64,000 nucleotides of DNA from Akkermansia muciniphila (GCA_945890645.1 CAMDCV010000005.1:1-64000); one strand, 5' to 3'; numbered from the stretch's first letter, positions 8,738 through 18,096 are shown. Translations and numbers: made by a program. The notes: generated by a model from the letters alone, not told the origin.

Positions 8738-9535
8738 TCAAACGGCAATGCCTTCTGGAATCTTAGCGTAAATTGTATCAGCATTCACCGTAGCGGTGGC
8801 GGCATTCATCATGTCTTCGGCCGCTTTGATCGAATCGGCAGTAAGCGCATTAAGTCGGTTCTTGAAGAAGAAGAACATGGCGATACTTGGAATCGCGTTG
8901 AACAGACCCCACAGAGTCGTCAACAAAGCCACCGAGATCTGACCGGCCAAGAGGGCTGGGTCAGCGGAACCAGTTTCAGCGAGAACACCGAAGGCGCCCA
9001 CCATACCAATAACCGTTCCAGTCAGTCCAAGCATCGGGGATGCCTGAGCGCAGAGCGAAATATAGTTAATCCATGTCATCGACTTGCGCGACTCATTCGT
9101 GCTGAAGTCTGCCATGGCATCTTCCACCTGATCGCGACCGAGATCTTCCGGGCGAGTGGCATCAATGTTGGGGAAAGAGTAGGCAACCAAGCGACCGAGG
9201 TAGCTGGGATGGGAAGCGGCCAACTCGATAGCCGAGCGCACGCGCACATTTGCCATGTGATCCATCAGAGCCATTTTGAGGTCATCTGGGCAATACTTGG
9301 CCTTCGTCAAATTCATAAAGTTGTAAACCGTGAGCGCGATGAAGGCGATAATGGCCACACCGATGAACAGCATGGTTGGTCCGCCATCAATGATCCACTT
9401 CTGCAAAGCGTTTTTCTCTGCAGCAGCAGGAGTGGCTCCAGCAGCTTGCGCAAACAAGGCAGGCATTGTGACAAGACCTGTGGTGAGAATTGCGGCAGCC
9501 ATCTTGGTGCGCGAGGTTACGAGTTTTTCAATCAT
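8738..9535 (-). CDS. exbB: MotA/TolQ/ExbB-family proton channel protein
   Basis: A 265-residue inner-membrane protein, the pentameric stator of ExbB/ExbD-type motors. I chose the ATG at 9535 because it gives an N-terminal export-like hydrophobic segment (AAAILTTGLVTMPALFAQA). A longer in-frame start at 9679 would prefix unrelated Cys-rich sequence. A second hydrophobic segment follows (TMLFIGVAIIAFIALTVY). The hallmark helix pair is 'ASPMLGLTGTVIGMVGAF' and 'AGQISVALLTTLWGLFNAIPSIAMF', with the conserved polar residues of the ion path. It is the first gene of the exbB-exbD-exbD-TPR-TPR cluster and is divergent from uxaC. Confidence 0.92.
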   Translation of the reverse strand: MIEKLVTSRTKMAAAILTTGLVTMPALFAQAAGATPAAAEKNALQKWIIDGGPTMLFIGVAIIAFIALTVYNFMNLTKAKYCPDDLKMALMDHMANVRVRSAIELAASHPSYLGRLVAYSFPNIDATRPEDLGRDQVEDAMADFSTNESRKSMTWINYISLCAQASPMLGLTGTVIGMVGAFGVLAETGSADPALLAGQISVALLTTLWGLFNAIPSIAMFFFFKNRLNALTADSIKAAEDMMNAATATVNADTIYAKIPEGIAV

Positions 9536-9734
9536 AGGATTTGGTGTGTGTTGATAATGTGTGCAAGGCGTTTCTTCCCAATTTTCGCAAGTACGACAAG
9601 AAAGAATTTCTAAAATTTCGCAATTGCATTTCTTGGTTGACAAAGACTCAACGGATTGTTGGGCGAAAATCTTAGTCACACTAGAGCCGATGTGAGCTTT
9701 ACAGATGCGTCACATCCACTACCCTAACCGCACT

Positions 9735-11132
9735 ATGAACTACTTGCACGACGACTTTTTCCTCCACAGTGAAACCGCACGCCGGCTCTATCATGAAGTC
9801 GCAAAAGACGCGCCGATTTACGACTACCACTGTCATCTATCACCCGCAGAAATTGCCAACAACCACCGCTGGCAAAACATTACCGAACTCTGGCTCGGCG
9901 GTGATCATTACAAATGGCGGCTACTACGCGCGAACGGCATCGCCGAGCGCTTCATCACTGGCGATGCCACTCCCCGCGAAAAATTCCAAGCATGGGCGGA
10001 AACCGTGCCGCAGACTCTGCGAAACCCCATGCACCACTGGGTCCATATGGAACTACGCCGCTACTTCGGTATCGAAGAATTACTCTCTCCCGCTACCGCC
10101 GAGTCAATCTGGAATCGCTGCAATGCCGCCCTCGCTGAAGAAGATTTCTGCGTCCACGGACTGCTAAAAAAATTCCGCGTGAAAATGGTCGGCACGACCG
10201 ATGACCCCGCCGATTCGTTAGAACATCACCAAGCGATTCGCGCGTCGGACCTCGATACCAAAGTGCTGCCTACCTTCCGTCCCGACAAAGCCTTCGCCAT
10301 CGACCAAGGGCCCGCCTACCGCGCATGGGTCGAAAAACTCGCCGCAACCTGCGGGCGGAAAATTTCCACCCTCGATGACCTCTGCGCCGCCCTGCGCCAA
10401 CGCCACGATGACTTTCACGCCGCGGGTGCTCGCATGTCCGATCACGGGCTCGACCACTGCCCCACCGCCAGCTGCGATGATGCGCTCGCCGCTTGCATTT
10501 TTCACAAAGCCCTCCACGGCGAAACCATCACCACGTTGGAAAAAGAACAATTCACCCACTACCTCATGGTCCTCTTCGGCGAGCTCGATGCCGAGAAAGG
10601 CTGGACCAAACAACTCCACCTCGGCCCCTTCCGCAATGTCAACTCGCGCATGGCATCGAAGCTAGGACCCGATAGCGGCTTCGATACCGTCGGCGACAGC
10701 TCCCAGGGCCACGGACTCGTTCACTACCTGGATGCCCTCGCCTCACGCGACAAGCTCCCCGGCGTGATTCTTTACAATATCAACCCACGCGACAATTACC
10801 TCTTCGCCGCCCTCACCGGCGCCTTCCAAGACGGCACCCGCGCCGGTAAAATCCAGTTCGGCTCCGGTTGGTGGTTCCTCGATCAAAAAGACGGCATGGA
10901 ACTTCAGCTCAATGCTCTCTGCTCCACCGGACTGCTATCGCGCTTCGTCGGCATGCTCACCGACTCGCGGAGTTTCCTCTCCTTCCCCCGCCACGAATAC
11001 TTCCGCCGCATCCTCTGCAACATGATCGGCACCGAAGCCGATCGCGGTGAATTGCCCGATGATTTTCCCACACTGGCCAAGCTCATCAGCGATGTCTGCT
11101 CGGAAAACGCCAGACAAATGATAGGCCACTAA
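9735..11132 (+). CDS. uxaC: Glucuronate isomerase
   Basis: This cytoplasmic enzyme isomerises D-glucuronate to D-fructuronate (and galacturonate to tagaturonate) in uronic acid catabolism. The start at 9735 (MNYLHDDFFLHSETARRLY) matches the usual beginning of the family; an in-frame ATG at 9705 would add ten atypical residues. Landmarks are the amidohydrolase-type metal motif IYDYHCHLSP near the N-terminus, 'GTTDDPADSLEHH', and 'HLGPFRNVNSRM'. The length of 465 is standard. No other uronate genes are nearby. TTGACA at 9637-9642 in the 199-bp divergent gap could be part of its promoter, though no good -10 box follows. Confidence 0.95.
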   Translation: MNYLHDDFFLHSETARRLYHEVAKDAPIYDYHCHLSPAEIANNHRWQNITELWLGGDHYKWRLLRANGIAERFITGDATPREKFQAWAETVPQTLRNPMHHWVHMELRRYFGIEELLSPATAESIWNRCNAALAEEDFCVHGLLKKFRVKMVGTTDDPADSLEHHQAIRASDLDTKVLPTFRPDKAFAIDQGPAYRAWVEKLAATCGRKISTLDDLCAALRQRHDDFHAAGARMSDHGLDHCPTASCDDALAACIFHKALHGETITTLEKEQFTHYLMVLFGELDAEKGWTKQLHLGPFRNVNSRMASKLGPDSGFDTVGDSSQGHGLVHYLDALASRDKLPGVILYNINPRDNYLFAALTGAFQDGTRAGKIQFGSGWWFLDQKDGMELQLNALCSTGLLSRFVGMLTDSRSFLSFPRHEYFRRILCNMIGTEADRGELPDDFPTLAKLISDVCSENARQMIGH

Positions 11133-11145
11133 CCGCTTCCACCAC

Positions 11146-12156
11146 GTGAATAAAACCCTGTTGTTCCTGCTGCTGGCCATCGCGCCCGTCACGGCAGCAC
11201 CACCCGCATCCGATGAATTATTGGCCGCGCTACAGACCTGTATGGAGACAGGGAAACCCATCGATCCTCTCCTCCGCTCGATTCGTGATCTTCCCGCGGA
11301 GGAGTTGAAAAAACTCACCACCGCCATGGAAAAAGCATGGCTGCCTCTGCGCGCACAATACATCGAGGAACTGGAAAAAACTGCCAAGATGCTCAATGCA
11401 GGACCCGAAAAAAACAAAAACCAAGCCCGCATCCGCTCCCTGCGGGATCAATTCCAAGAAGTCTATCGTCTCGATGAAGATGCCATGAAACCCTTGCTCA
11501 AAACCAAGAGCATGCCGGCCATTGAGGAACTCCGCACTCTCCTTCTGCCTGACCCACAAACCTTGATCAAATCCGGCAGTCCCAAGCTTGCGCAACTCCG
11601 CCAAGGCGCACTCACCCTCGGCACCTTTCGCGATGCTGTACTCAACGCCGATCTCTCCACCATTCCCGCTGACTCTCTAACGACCTTGCAAGCCGCAGAA
11701 AAAGATGTCGCCGCTACTACATCGGGTATCGATAGAGATGGACTACGCATTCTCGAAACAAACGCTAAAATCGCCGCCAAAGAAGAACTGCCTGCGGAGG
11801 AAGTGAAAGGCATCGAAGAATGCAATATGTGGCGACTGCTCCTCGGCCTCAATGCCTGCCTCATCGATGTGAATCTTTGCCTTGCCGCGCGCGATCACTC
11901 GAAAGACATGGAGACGTTGAACTTCTTCGATCACGACAGCCCAGTGAAAGGAAAAGCCTCGCCCTCCGATCGCGCTGCTCGATTTAACACCACCTTCTCC
12001 GGCGAAAATATCTACATGGGATCGCCCGAATCATCGTCCGCCAATCGCGGATGGTTCTTTTCCCCAGGACACCACAAAAATATGTTCAGCCCCGGCCAAG
12101 CGCGCATCGGCCTCGGTCAACATGGCAGACACTGGACACAAATGTTCGGGCGCTGA
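11146..12156 (+). CDS. Secreted CAP-domain (SCP/PR-1-like) protein
   Basis: A 336-residue exported protein with a GTG start at 11146 and a signal peptide (TLLFLLLAIAPVTAA). Residues 30-235 are helical and charged with no recognised family. The C-terminal ~110 residues form a CAP domain: 'ARDHSKDMETLNFFDHDSP', 'SDRAARF', 'GENIYMG', 'GHHKNMFSP' and a final 'GRHWTQMFG'. Both CAP His residues and the Glu of GENI are present. CAP proteins are extracytoplasmic; bacterial members have no single established reaction. It follows uxaC by 13 bp, so co-transcription is possible but no functional link is evident. Confidence 0.82.
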   Translation: MNKTLLFLLLAIAPVTAAPPASDELLAALQTCMETGKPIDPLLRSIRDLPAEELKKLTTAMEKAWLPLRAQYIEELEKTAKMLNAGPEKNKNQARIRSLRDQFQEVYRLDEDAMKPLLKTKSMPAIEELRTLLLPDPQTLIKSGSPKLAQLRQGALTLGTFRDAVLNADLSTIPADSLTTLQAAEKDVAATTSGIDRDGLRILETNAKIAAKEELPAEEVKGIEECNMWRLLLGLNACLIDVNLCLAARDHSKDMETLNFFDHDSPVKGKASPSDRAARFNTTFSGENIYMGSPESSSANRGWFFSPGHHKNMFSPGQARIGLGQHGRHWTQMFGR

Positions 12157-12216
12157 TTTTAGGAAAAAACCTCTGATTCCTCGTCCGTTTCACTTTTCTC
12201 GATTCCTGCTTTTCCT

Positions 12217-12239
12217 AAGTGTGGAAATCTTTCACACTT
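12217..12239. promoter_or_regulatory. Inverted repeat just upstream of pyrE
   Basis: AAGTGTG and CACACTT flank a short GAAAtcTTTC core, giving a nearly continuous dyad with one bulged base. It ends 5 bases before the pyrE ATG. It could be an operator, or a hairpin in the mRNA that hides the start codon. Confidence 0.5.
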
Positions 12240-12244
12240 CGCCC

Positions 12245-12811
12245 ATGTCCGATTCCGCTTCTGCTCTTCGCTCGCTCCTGTTGCAAAAATCCGTCCGCAC
12301 CGGAACCTTTACTCTGGCTTCGGGAAAAATCAGCGACCTCTACATCGACTGCCGCGTCACCACGCTCGATGCCAATGGTGCCAATCTCGTCGGCGAAGTC
12401 GGCTGGGCTGCTGTGAAACAATACATCGCCGCGCACGGCTTACACATCGATGCCATCGGCGGCATGACCCTGGGCGCGGATCCGATTTCGCTCGCTGTCG
12501 GTATGACCTCGGCCCGCGAAAATCCCGCCGCGGCCCTGCAAGTCTTCACCGTGCGCAAGGAGCCGAAAGGCCACGGGCGCGGCAAACAGATCGAAGGAAA
12601 TTTCTCTACCGGCAATACTGTGATCGTCGTCGATGATGTGATCACCACTGGCGGCTCGACCTTGAAGGCGATCGATGCCATTGAAGCTGAAGGTGGAAAA
12701 ATCGCCTTCGCACTGGTACTCGTAGATCGCGAAGAAGGCGGACGCGCGGCCATCGAAGAACGGGGTATTCCCGTGCTTTCCCTCTACACTCGCAGCAATT
12801 TGTTAGGCTAG
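12245..12811 (+). CDS. pyrE: Orotate phosphoribosyltransferase
   Basis: This enzyme converts orotate and PRPP to orotidine 5'-monophosphate in de novo pyrimidine synthesis. The ATG at 12245 starts the family-typical sequence (MSDSASALRSLLLQKS), and the in-frame sequence further upstream is not homologous. Landmarks are 'FTLASGKISDLYIDCR', the 'RKEPKGHG' flexible-loop lysines and the PRPP-binding motif 'VIVVDDVITTGGST'. The length of 188 residues is normal. No Shine-Dalgarno sequence precedes the start; an inverted repeat lies directly upstream. Confidence 0.94.
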   Translation: MSDSASALRSLLLQKSVRTGTFTLASGKISDLYIDCRVTTLDANGANLVGEVGWAAVKQYIAAHGLHIDAIGGMTLGADPISLAVGMTSARENPAAALQVFTVRKEPKGHGRGKQIEGNFSTGNTVIVVDDVITTGGSTLKAIDAIEAEGGKIAFALVLVDREEGGRAAIEERGIPVLSLYTRSNLLG

Positions 12812-12824
12812 TCGCCTCACGTTC

Positions 12825-13847
12825 ATGATCTCGCGTTGCAAAGAAAAATATGCACCTTCCCCACTGCTACGGCAGTACTTGCATCGCTTTGCCCGACAAA
12901 TCGAAATCCCCATGGTGTATGACGATCTTTTTCGTTTTCATGGCGTTTCCCCCTACGAAGATCCGCATGGCAATGAGACGCTCTGGATGACGGTAATGTA
13001 TTCACCTGAAATGCGCGCCTCGTTGCATGCACGACTGACCCGTATTTATACGGAGCTAAAGATCGGTGGCGAGAGCGGACTGCACGAACACTTGAGCATC
13101 GATCGCATCGACTTCGGTGAGTTTGGAAATTCCAAACCCTTCCGCATCCGCATCACCAATCTTTACAACGACAACTCGGATTACTTTTACGTTAAACAAG
13201 CCGACGCCTCGCGCATCTATGGGCTCGAGTTAGAGCACATCCTTTCGCCGAATCGCATCAACTATTTGATCAACGGCAATACATTGATCGAGGAACACAT
13301 TGCCGGTGTCCCAGGCAATGTCTTTCAGCGCGATTACCTCAAACGCCCGGAACTCAATCGCGTGCGGATCGCCAAAGAATTCACGAAATTTAATGAACGC
13401 TGTTTCATCCGTTTGCTCGGCGATATGCGAAGTGTCAACTACGTCGTTGACATCACCCCAGACTTTGAAGAAGTGCAGTATCGCGTGCGACCCATTGACT
13501 TCGACCAACAGTCGTATGAAGGCCCAGGTCATACTTATCTCGCGTATCATTTCGATTCGAATCGCGCGGTCACACGTTTGGCATTTGCCGAACTCAACCG
13601 TCGCACGATTGAACAATACGTCGAAGAAGAACGAGCGCAAATGGCTCGCCGTGCCCGCGTCGAGGGTACGCGACTCAAAGCGTTACTCGGCATCATGCGT
13701 CGGGAAGAACTCGCACCACGCCCACACGTGGTCCGCCTCGCTAAGGACCTCATGAAGTACCATAAAACCGATGTGTTTCACGACTGCGAGACAATGGGAG
13801 CATTGACAGCGACCCACATCATTCACATGCTCGGATTATCCGAATAA
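12825..13847 (+). CDS. Uncharacterised protein with kinase-like motifs
   Basis: A 340-residue soluble protein I cannot assign to a named family. The middle has an order of residues resembling the protein-kinase/aminoglycoside-phosphotransferase fold. There is a Lys in a predicted strand ('YFYVKQAD', K124), 'LIEEHIAGVPG' as a possible hinge, a catalytic-loop-like 'LLGDMRSVNYVVD' (D200, N205), and 'RPIDFDQQSYEG' (D225/D227) in the place of a DFG-type metal-binding Asp. The C-terminus is helical and basic. It starts 13 bp after pyrE and ends 12 bp before the carbonic anhydrase gene, so the three are probably one transcript. The kinase fold is my inference from motif order only. Confidence 0.75.
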   Translation: MISRCKEKYAPSPLLRQYLHRFARQIEIPMVYDDLFRFHGVSPYEDPHGNETLWMTVMYSPEMRASLHARLTRIYTELKIGGESGLHEHLSIDRIDFGEFGNSKPFRIRITNLYNDNSDYFYVKQADASRIYGLELEHILSPNRINYLINGNTLIEEHIAGVPGNVFQRDYLKRPELNRVRIAKEFTKFNERCFIRLLGDMRSVNYVVDITPDFEEVQYRVRPIDFDQQSYEGPGHTYLAYHFDSNRAVTRLAFAELNRRTIEQYVEEERAQMARRARVEGTRLKALLGIMRREELAPRPHVVRLAKDLMKYHKTDVFHDCETMGALTATHIIHMLGLSE

Positions 13848-13859
13848 ACCAAAAAATCG

Positions 13860-14474
13860 ATGAATCTAAAAAAACTGTTAGACGCCAACCAAGACTGGGC
13901 CAAGAACATCGTCGCCGGTGATCCGGATTTTTTTCATCGCCTCGCCAACCAGCAAACTCCGGAGTATTTATGGATCGGTTGCTCGGACAGCCGCGTGCCA
14001 GCGAATCAAATCACCGGCCTCGCCCCAGGAGAAATTTTCGTCCATCGCAATGTCGCCAACATCGTACAGGAAACTGACTTTAATGTCTTGGCAGTGCTGC
14101 AATACGCGGTCGATGTGCTAAAAGTGAAGCACATCATCGTCTGCGGTCACTACGGCTGCGGCGGTGTAAGGGCGGCATTGGAAAATTTTCGCCATGGCCT
14201 GATCGATAACTGGCTGGCTGGTGTGCGCTCATTGCACCGTCGTCACGAAGCCGAACTTTCCGTATTACCTGTCGATGAAGCAGTCGATCGCCTATGCGAA
14301 CTGAACGTCATTTCCCAAGCGTTGCACGTGGCACGCACCACCATCGTCGAGGATGCTTGGGAGCGCGGGCAGCACATCGCGGTGCACTCGTGGATTTATC
14401 GACTTGATAACGGCCGCATTCAGCCGCTGGCGGAAGCGATCACGAAACCCTGTGATTTGCAGAATTTCGCTTGA
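13860..14474 (+). CDS. can: Beta-class carbonic anhydrase
   Basis: This enzyme interconverts CO2 and bicarbonate in the cytoplasm. Zinc ligands and the catalytic dyad are visible: C41 and D43-R45 in 'CSDSRVP', then H97 and C100 in 'CGHYGCGGV', with the 'HRNVAN' motif between. The length of 204 is typical of the Can/CynT branch. It follows the kinase-like gene by 12 bp and is followed by tmRNA. Confidence 0.95.
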   Translation: MNLKKLLDANQDWAKNIVAGDPDFFHRLANQQTPEYLWIGCSDSRVPANQITGLAPGEIFVHRNVANIVQETDFNVLAVLQYAVDVLKVKHIIVCGHYGCGGVRAALENFRHGLIDNWLAGVRSLHRRHEAELSVLPVDEAVDRLCELNVISQALHVARTTIVEDAWERGQHIAVHSWIYRLDNGRIQPLAEAITKPCDLQNFA

Positions 14475-14498
14475 ATCGGCGGAAAAGTGGAGTATACT
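14471..14498 (+). promoter_or_regulatory. tmRNA promoter
   Basis: TTGAAT (14471-14476) and TATACT (14493-14498) are spaced by 16 bases and lie just upstream of the tmRNA 5' end at 14516. They overlap the end of the carbonic anhydrase gene, whose stop is at 14472-14474. Confidence 0.7.
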
Positions 14499-14515
14499 AA
14501 TCGCTCACAGCAAAC

Positions 14516-14867
14516 GGGGGCGTTCTGGTTTCGACGGGATGTTTCACGCGCTGACTGCACGTGGAGGTTGATCGGTTGGCCTCCTTAATAGCCGATCAAA
14601 AAAAATAAATGCAAACTCTAACGAGCTCGCACTTGCTGCTTAATTGACGGCAACGTCTGAATCCTGACGCCTGTTGGGGAGGAAGGCGACACTTAACAGG
14701 CTGGGTATGAAGTCGGGGAACCGGATGGATTGCTGAGAAACTACAGGTTCCTAGGGGAGTAACGCCGCATGAGGGCCGAGCCACTTCGAAATACCGACCT
14801 CATGCTAAACGTGTAGAAGTCAGTGCCGACGGCGTTTCGGACAGGGGTTCGACTCCCCTCGCCTCCA
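14516..14867 (+). ncRNA. ssrA: Transfer-messenger RNA (tmRNA)
   Basis: This RNA rescues stalled ribosomes by trans-translation. The 5' end GGGGGCGTTCTGGTTTCGAC and the 3' part with the T-loop GTTCGACTCCCC and acceptor strand CGCCTCC pair as in a tRNA(Ala)-like domain, with A at 14867 as the discriminator base. The next bases are CTT, so CCA is not encoded and must be added. The tag reading frame at 14612-14644 is GCA AAC TCT AAC GAG CTC GCA CTT GCT GCT TAA, giving ANSNELALAA, with the usual LAA end recognised by ClpXP-type proteases. It is one-piece and not permuted. Confidence 0.96.
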
Positions 14868-14873
14868 CTTGCT

Positions 14874-14913
14874 TTCGCCAAGGCTTCGGTAAAATTACCG
14901 GGTTCTTGGCGAA
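14874..14913. other. Nested inverted repeats after tmRNA
   Basis: TTCGCCAAG (14874-14882) pairs with CTTGGCGAA (14905-14913). Inside, CGGTAA (14887-14892) pairs with TTACCG (14895-14900). The structure lies between the tmRNA and the convergent SLOG gene and probably serves as a bidirectional 3'-end structure, but no T-tract follows on either strand. Confidence 0.6.
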
Positions 14914-14944
14914 GGCAACCTGCTGGTTTACCTAGGTTCGCGGA

Positions 14945-16531
14945 TCAATGAGCTCCATTTTGTTTTTCTGATAGATGCCACTCGATCAATTCATCGAGCA
15001 GGATTTCCTCGATTATACCAACACATCGCCGACAGGAGGATTCGGTTTTGAGGTGGATCAGCTGTTCGCGAGAAATGCGCAGTCGCGTGGCGAGCTCTAG
15101 GTAGCGATACTTGCGTCTGCCGCAATCTTTAGCACTGCGCAGGGCCGCAGCGACACCCGCAATCAGTGGCAGGGCGATGGGCAGAAATTTGAAAAAGAAC
15201 ACGACACCGAAGTTGGCCAATCCCTTGGGTATATGGATTTCCGCTCCTGTAATCGAACCGTGCAACGCATGCGAACCCTTGTACAAAAACGCACCAAATA
15301 CAAAGATCACCGCGAACGATGAGGCGGCTTTCTGCACGCGGCTCAGTCGGTCAAAGATAGGGGCTGCCGCCGCTTGCTTCTGCAGAAAATGGGGAATCTG
15401 CCCAGTGCGTGGATCATCGAGACGAGCAGCAACATAGGCATCGCGCTCTGCCTGCCATGATTTATGGACTTTTCGCTCGGAGGCGATGCGCAATCCGGCC
15501 GTGATGGCAAAACGTACCCACTCCTTTTTATGACGAGCGATGGGAGGATTGAGAGGATCAATCAGGAAATGCGATCCAAACATCGCGCGCATGAGCTCCA
15601 CAGCGAATCGCGAGCGCATCCAGTTTGTGTGCGTTTGACCGCGCGACATACGCTTCATTTTCATCCACGCAATCACCACGAGCACCCACTCGAACAAGGC
15701 GAGTGACGCGACCATTTGCGCCGCTGCCAGAGAGGTGCCGTGCAACAATGCCGCAACTGCCGCTGTGATCGTGGCCAATGCATGCAGCCAAATGCCTTTC
15801 ACCACCGCATTGCGAAAACGTTGCGAATGCAAATTTGCCCGATCGTCCAGAGCATCGAACTGTTGCTCGCTAGTCAAGGTGGGATCAAGCTGCAATCCTT
15901 GCATGAGCTTTTGTCCCTCATCCTTCTGCGGCGCGAAGCGTTCGTTACGTTGCGTCTCAATGGCGCCCGTTTCAGGATCGATGCATTGTAACGGTAGTAG
16001 CAATTTATCCGCTTGCTCGACCATTTCTGCCGTGCCGCCCAGTCCGCGTGCAGCCTGTCGATCCCACACGGTCAGAAACAAATCCGCAATTTCCATGATC
16101 TGGATGCCTGCATCGTAATAGCACTCGGGTTCGACCTGCGTCCCACTGACCAATCGATAGGTCCAACCATCATCGCCGCTCTCCGCCTTGCGGATGAAAT
16201 CGTGCGCTTGTTGCCATTCGCGCAGCATTGGTTGGCCGTTAGCATCGATGAAATCACTGGCAAACCCCTCGATAAATGACACCTGCCCCTGCTCATCGAG
16301 AATCACCGGTTTCGGCAATAAAATGTGCACCGACATGCCTAACGATTGAGCCACCTCAATGCTCAGTAAGTCCGCTCCATAGGCGGCACTCACATACAAG
16401 TGCGCCTGGCCTCCGGCGGCTTCGATAGTCGCTTTTGTCGCGCTGAGTGCGGTATGCAATGCCTGTCGAACCACATCAGGATGCAACAAATTCCGATGGC
16501 CCGAAAAGCCGATAATCCAGGCGGGCTTCAT
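14945..16531 (-). CDS. SLOG-like Rossmann domain fused to a four-TM region
   Basis: A 528-residue protein. The first ~190 residues look like a SLOG-type nucleotide-binding Rossmann fold: '[10 protein letters not shown]' at the start, '[16 protein letters not shown]', 'VHILLP', and '[24 protein letters not shown]' with the GGT loop. Hydrophobic pairs follow at about 248-265/272-292 and 402-418/440-465, as in the SLATT-type membrane effectors associated with SLOG and SMODS proteins. I chose the ATG at 16531 because it overlaps the upstream stop as ATGA; a start at 16555 is possible. Known SLOG/SLATT proteins are proposed nucleotide-sensing, pore-forming conflict effectors, but this architecture and partner are not familiar to me. 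Confidence 0.75.
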   Translation of the reverse strand: MKPAWIIGFSGHRNLLHPDVVRQALHTALSATKATIEAAGGQAHLYVSAAYGADLLSIEVAQSLGMSVHILLPKPVILDEQGQVSFIEGFASDFIDANGQPMLREWQQAHDFIRKAESGDDGWTYRLVSGTQVEPECYYDAGIQIMEIADLFLTVWDRQAARGLGGTAEMVEQADKLLLPLQCIDPETGAIETQRNERFAPQKDEGQKLMQGLQLDPTLTSEQQFDALDDRANLHSQRFRNAVVKGIWLHALATITAAVAALLHGTSLAAAQMVASLALFEWVLVVIAWMKMKRMSRGQTHTNWMRSRFAVELMRAMFGSHFLIDPLNPPIARHKKEWVRFAITAGLRIASERKVHKSWQAERDAYVAARLDDPRTGQIPHFLQKQAAAAPIFDRLSRVQKAASSFAVIFVFGAFLYKGSHALHGSITGAEIHIPKGLANFGVVFFFKFLPIALPLIAGVAAALRSAKDCGRRKYRYLELATRLRISREQLIHLKTESSCRRCVGIIEEILLDELIEWHLSEKQNGAH

Positions 16532-17946
16532 GGTGTCGGAAATGTATTCGTCCAAGTATGAAGTGTGTATCCTGCCCCCACACCACCAATTTCTGCTAAT
16601 AGCTCCTCACAGCGCTTACGCCATTTTTCATAGTCGGGTGCACTACGCTCTTCTTCTCGCGTGTTTGGAAAAACGAGATACGTGACTTTTAAATCGGATA
16701 CGGGACGATTATAAGGAGTCGCACGCGGATTGATTTCTTTTGCCAAACGCAGTGATGCCTCCCCCGCTTTGAAAGTCGGTCCACCATCGCCGACAATCGC
16801 GGGATATAGTTTTTTCTCATGGATCACGACCGCATAGTCACCCACGCGCGGAGCATACGGGTCATTGCTCGCCGTGATGATGTGCACGGGCATCACAATA
16901 AACGGATCATATTCCGCCACCAAAAAACTGCGCGCTTTCATATCCTCAATCCCTCGTTTCAAATAAGCGATGCGTTCTCTCAACCATGTCTTGCGTGCGG
17001 CGGTGGTCGCGGGCAACGCTAATTCCTGCTGGGCGCTGGCGATGCGTTTTTCCCAACCCGCAATCATCGGATTAGGCGTAGTGCCAGACTTTTTCCATCC
17101 ATAACTCGTAAAGGGCTGATAGTTCGTCGAATCCACAATTTCCGCCGGCATGGTCGCCAAACGATCGCCATCCGAACCATCCGATACGACATCCATTTCC
17201 GATTGCATGAAAAACACGCGTCGGTTCGTGACAGGATCGCGCAGGTGAAGAATGGTTTCCAGATCGTAAAAATTGTGTTTGCTGAGCAATTCCTGGAGCA
17301 ATGTTGCGTCTTTTTTGATGCGTACGATCTTGTTGTTATAAAGTGTTTGGTATTGTGGCGATACTAAGCTTTTTTCTAACAACTGCGGCAACTTGGGCAG
17401 AATTTTTTCGATATCCGGGCTGACTTTTTGCAATTCCGGCAAGGTTTTGGCAGGCTGCGGCACTTTGACGGTGAGCTTGTATTCCGCCTTGTAACTATTC
17501 TTATCGACGCGTTCCTTTGAGGCCACAGTGCCCTCCGCGATGACCACTTCCGTCTCGAAGGGAATGCCGCTGCGCAACGTCGTGACATCGACGCCACTCA
17601 ACGAAACCGGTGGCACAACCTCGGGAGGTTCCACCGCGGGCGGCGGTGTAGGAGGGGTTGTCGGTTGACGATTGCGAATCTCGCGCATCTTTTCTGCCAA
17701 TTCCTGCTCGAACTCTGCGCGTAGGCGATTTTCTACTTGTCGCTCCAGATCGGCCTCCTCTTGTGTGCTGCGGCGCGTATCGGCCCGCAGGCTCAGTAAG
17801 CCCCGCTTGATCTTACCCGCCAGTGGCGAAAACAAAATGGCCGCTCCAACTACCATTGCCACGATCAATGTAATCCAGCCCCATGGCGGCTTAGGTCGGG
17901 ATTGCCGCGACTTAACTCCGGCAAACACATTTGGCTGATCACTCAT
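16528..17946 (-). CDS. Membrane-anchored GH75-like glycoside hydrolase
   Basis: A 472-residue protein from the ATG at 17946; longer in-frame starts up to 18024 exist but add atypical sequence. A membrane segment lies at about 24-40, followed by a charged coiled coil at 60-92, a Pro-rich linker at 95-113 and a C-terminal region resembling glycoside hydrolase family 75 (chitosanase type). Signature parts are '[17 protein letters not shown]', '[21 protein letters not shown]' and '[11 protein letters not shown]', with acidic residues at D387 and E396 where the family has its VGD-GP and GE motifs. If exported through the single TM helix, the domain would face the periplasm. It is translationally coupled to the SLOG gene by an ATGA overlap. 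Confidence 0.72.
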   Translation of the reverse strand: MSDQPNVFAGVKSRQSRPKPPWGWITLIVAMVVGAAILFSPLAGKIKRGLLSLRADTRRSTQEEADLERQVENRLRAEFEQELAEKMREIRNRQPTTPPTPPPAVEPPEVVPPVSLSGVDVTTLRSGIPFETEVVIAEGTVASKERVDKNSYKAEYKLTVKVPQPAKTLPELQKVSPDIEKILPKLPQLLEKSLVSPQYQTLYNNKIVRIKKDATLLQELLSKHNFYDLETILHLRDPVTNRRVFFMQSEMDVVSDGSDGDRLATMPAEIVDSTNYQPFTSYGWKKSGTTPNPMIAGWEKRIASAQQELALPATTAARKTWLRERIAYLKRGIEDMKARSFLVAEYDPFIVMPVHIITASNDPYAPRVGDYAVVIHEKKLYPAIVGDGGPTFKAGEASLRLAKEINPRATPYNRPVSDLKVTYLVFPNTREEERSAPDYEKWRKRCEELLAEIGGVGAGYTLHTWTNTFPTP

Positions 17947-18096
17947 CGCGCGCAATTGTAATGAGGAAACCATGCACTTCCAATCAAAAAAGAAGTCCGC
18001 ATGGTACCATCCGTCTCTTTCCAATGCGTTAGAACAGCCAGCGGCTCATCCATGATAATAACTGGCATTCGCTGAAATCTTGTTCATGCTCACGGC

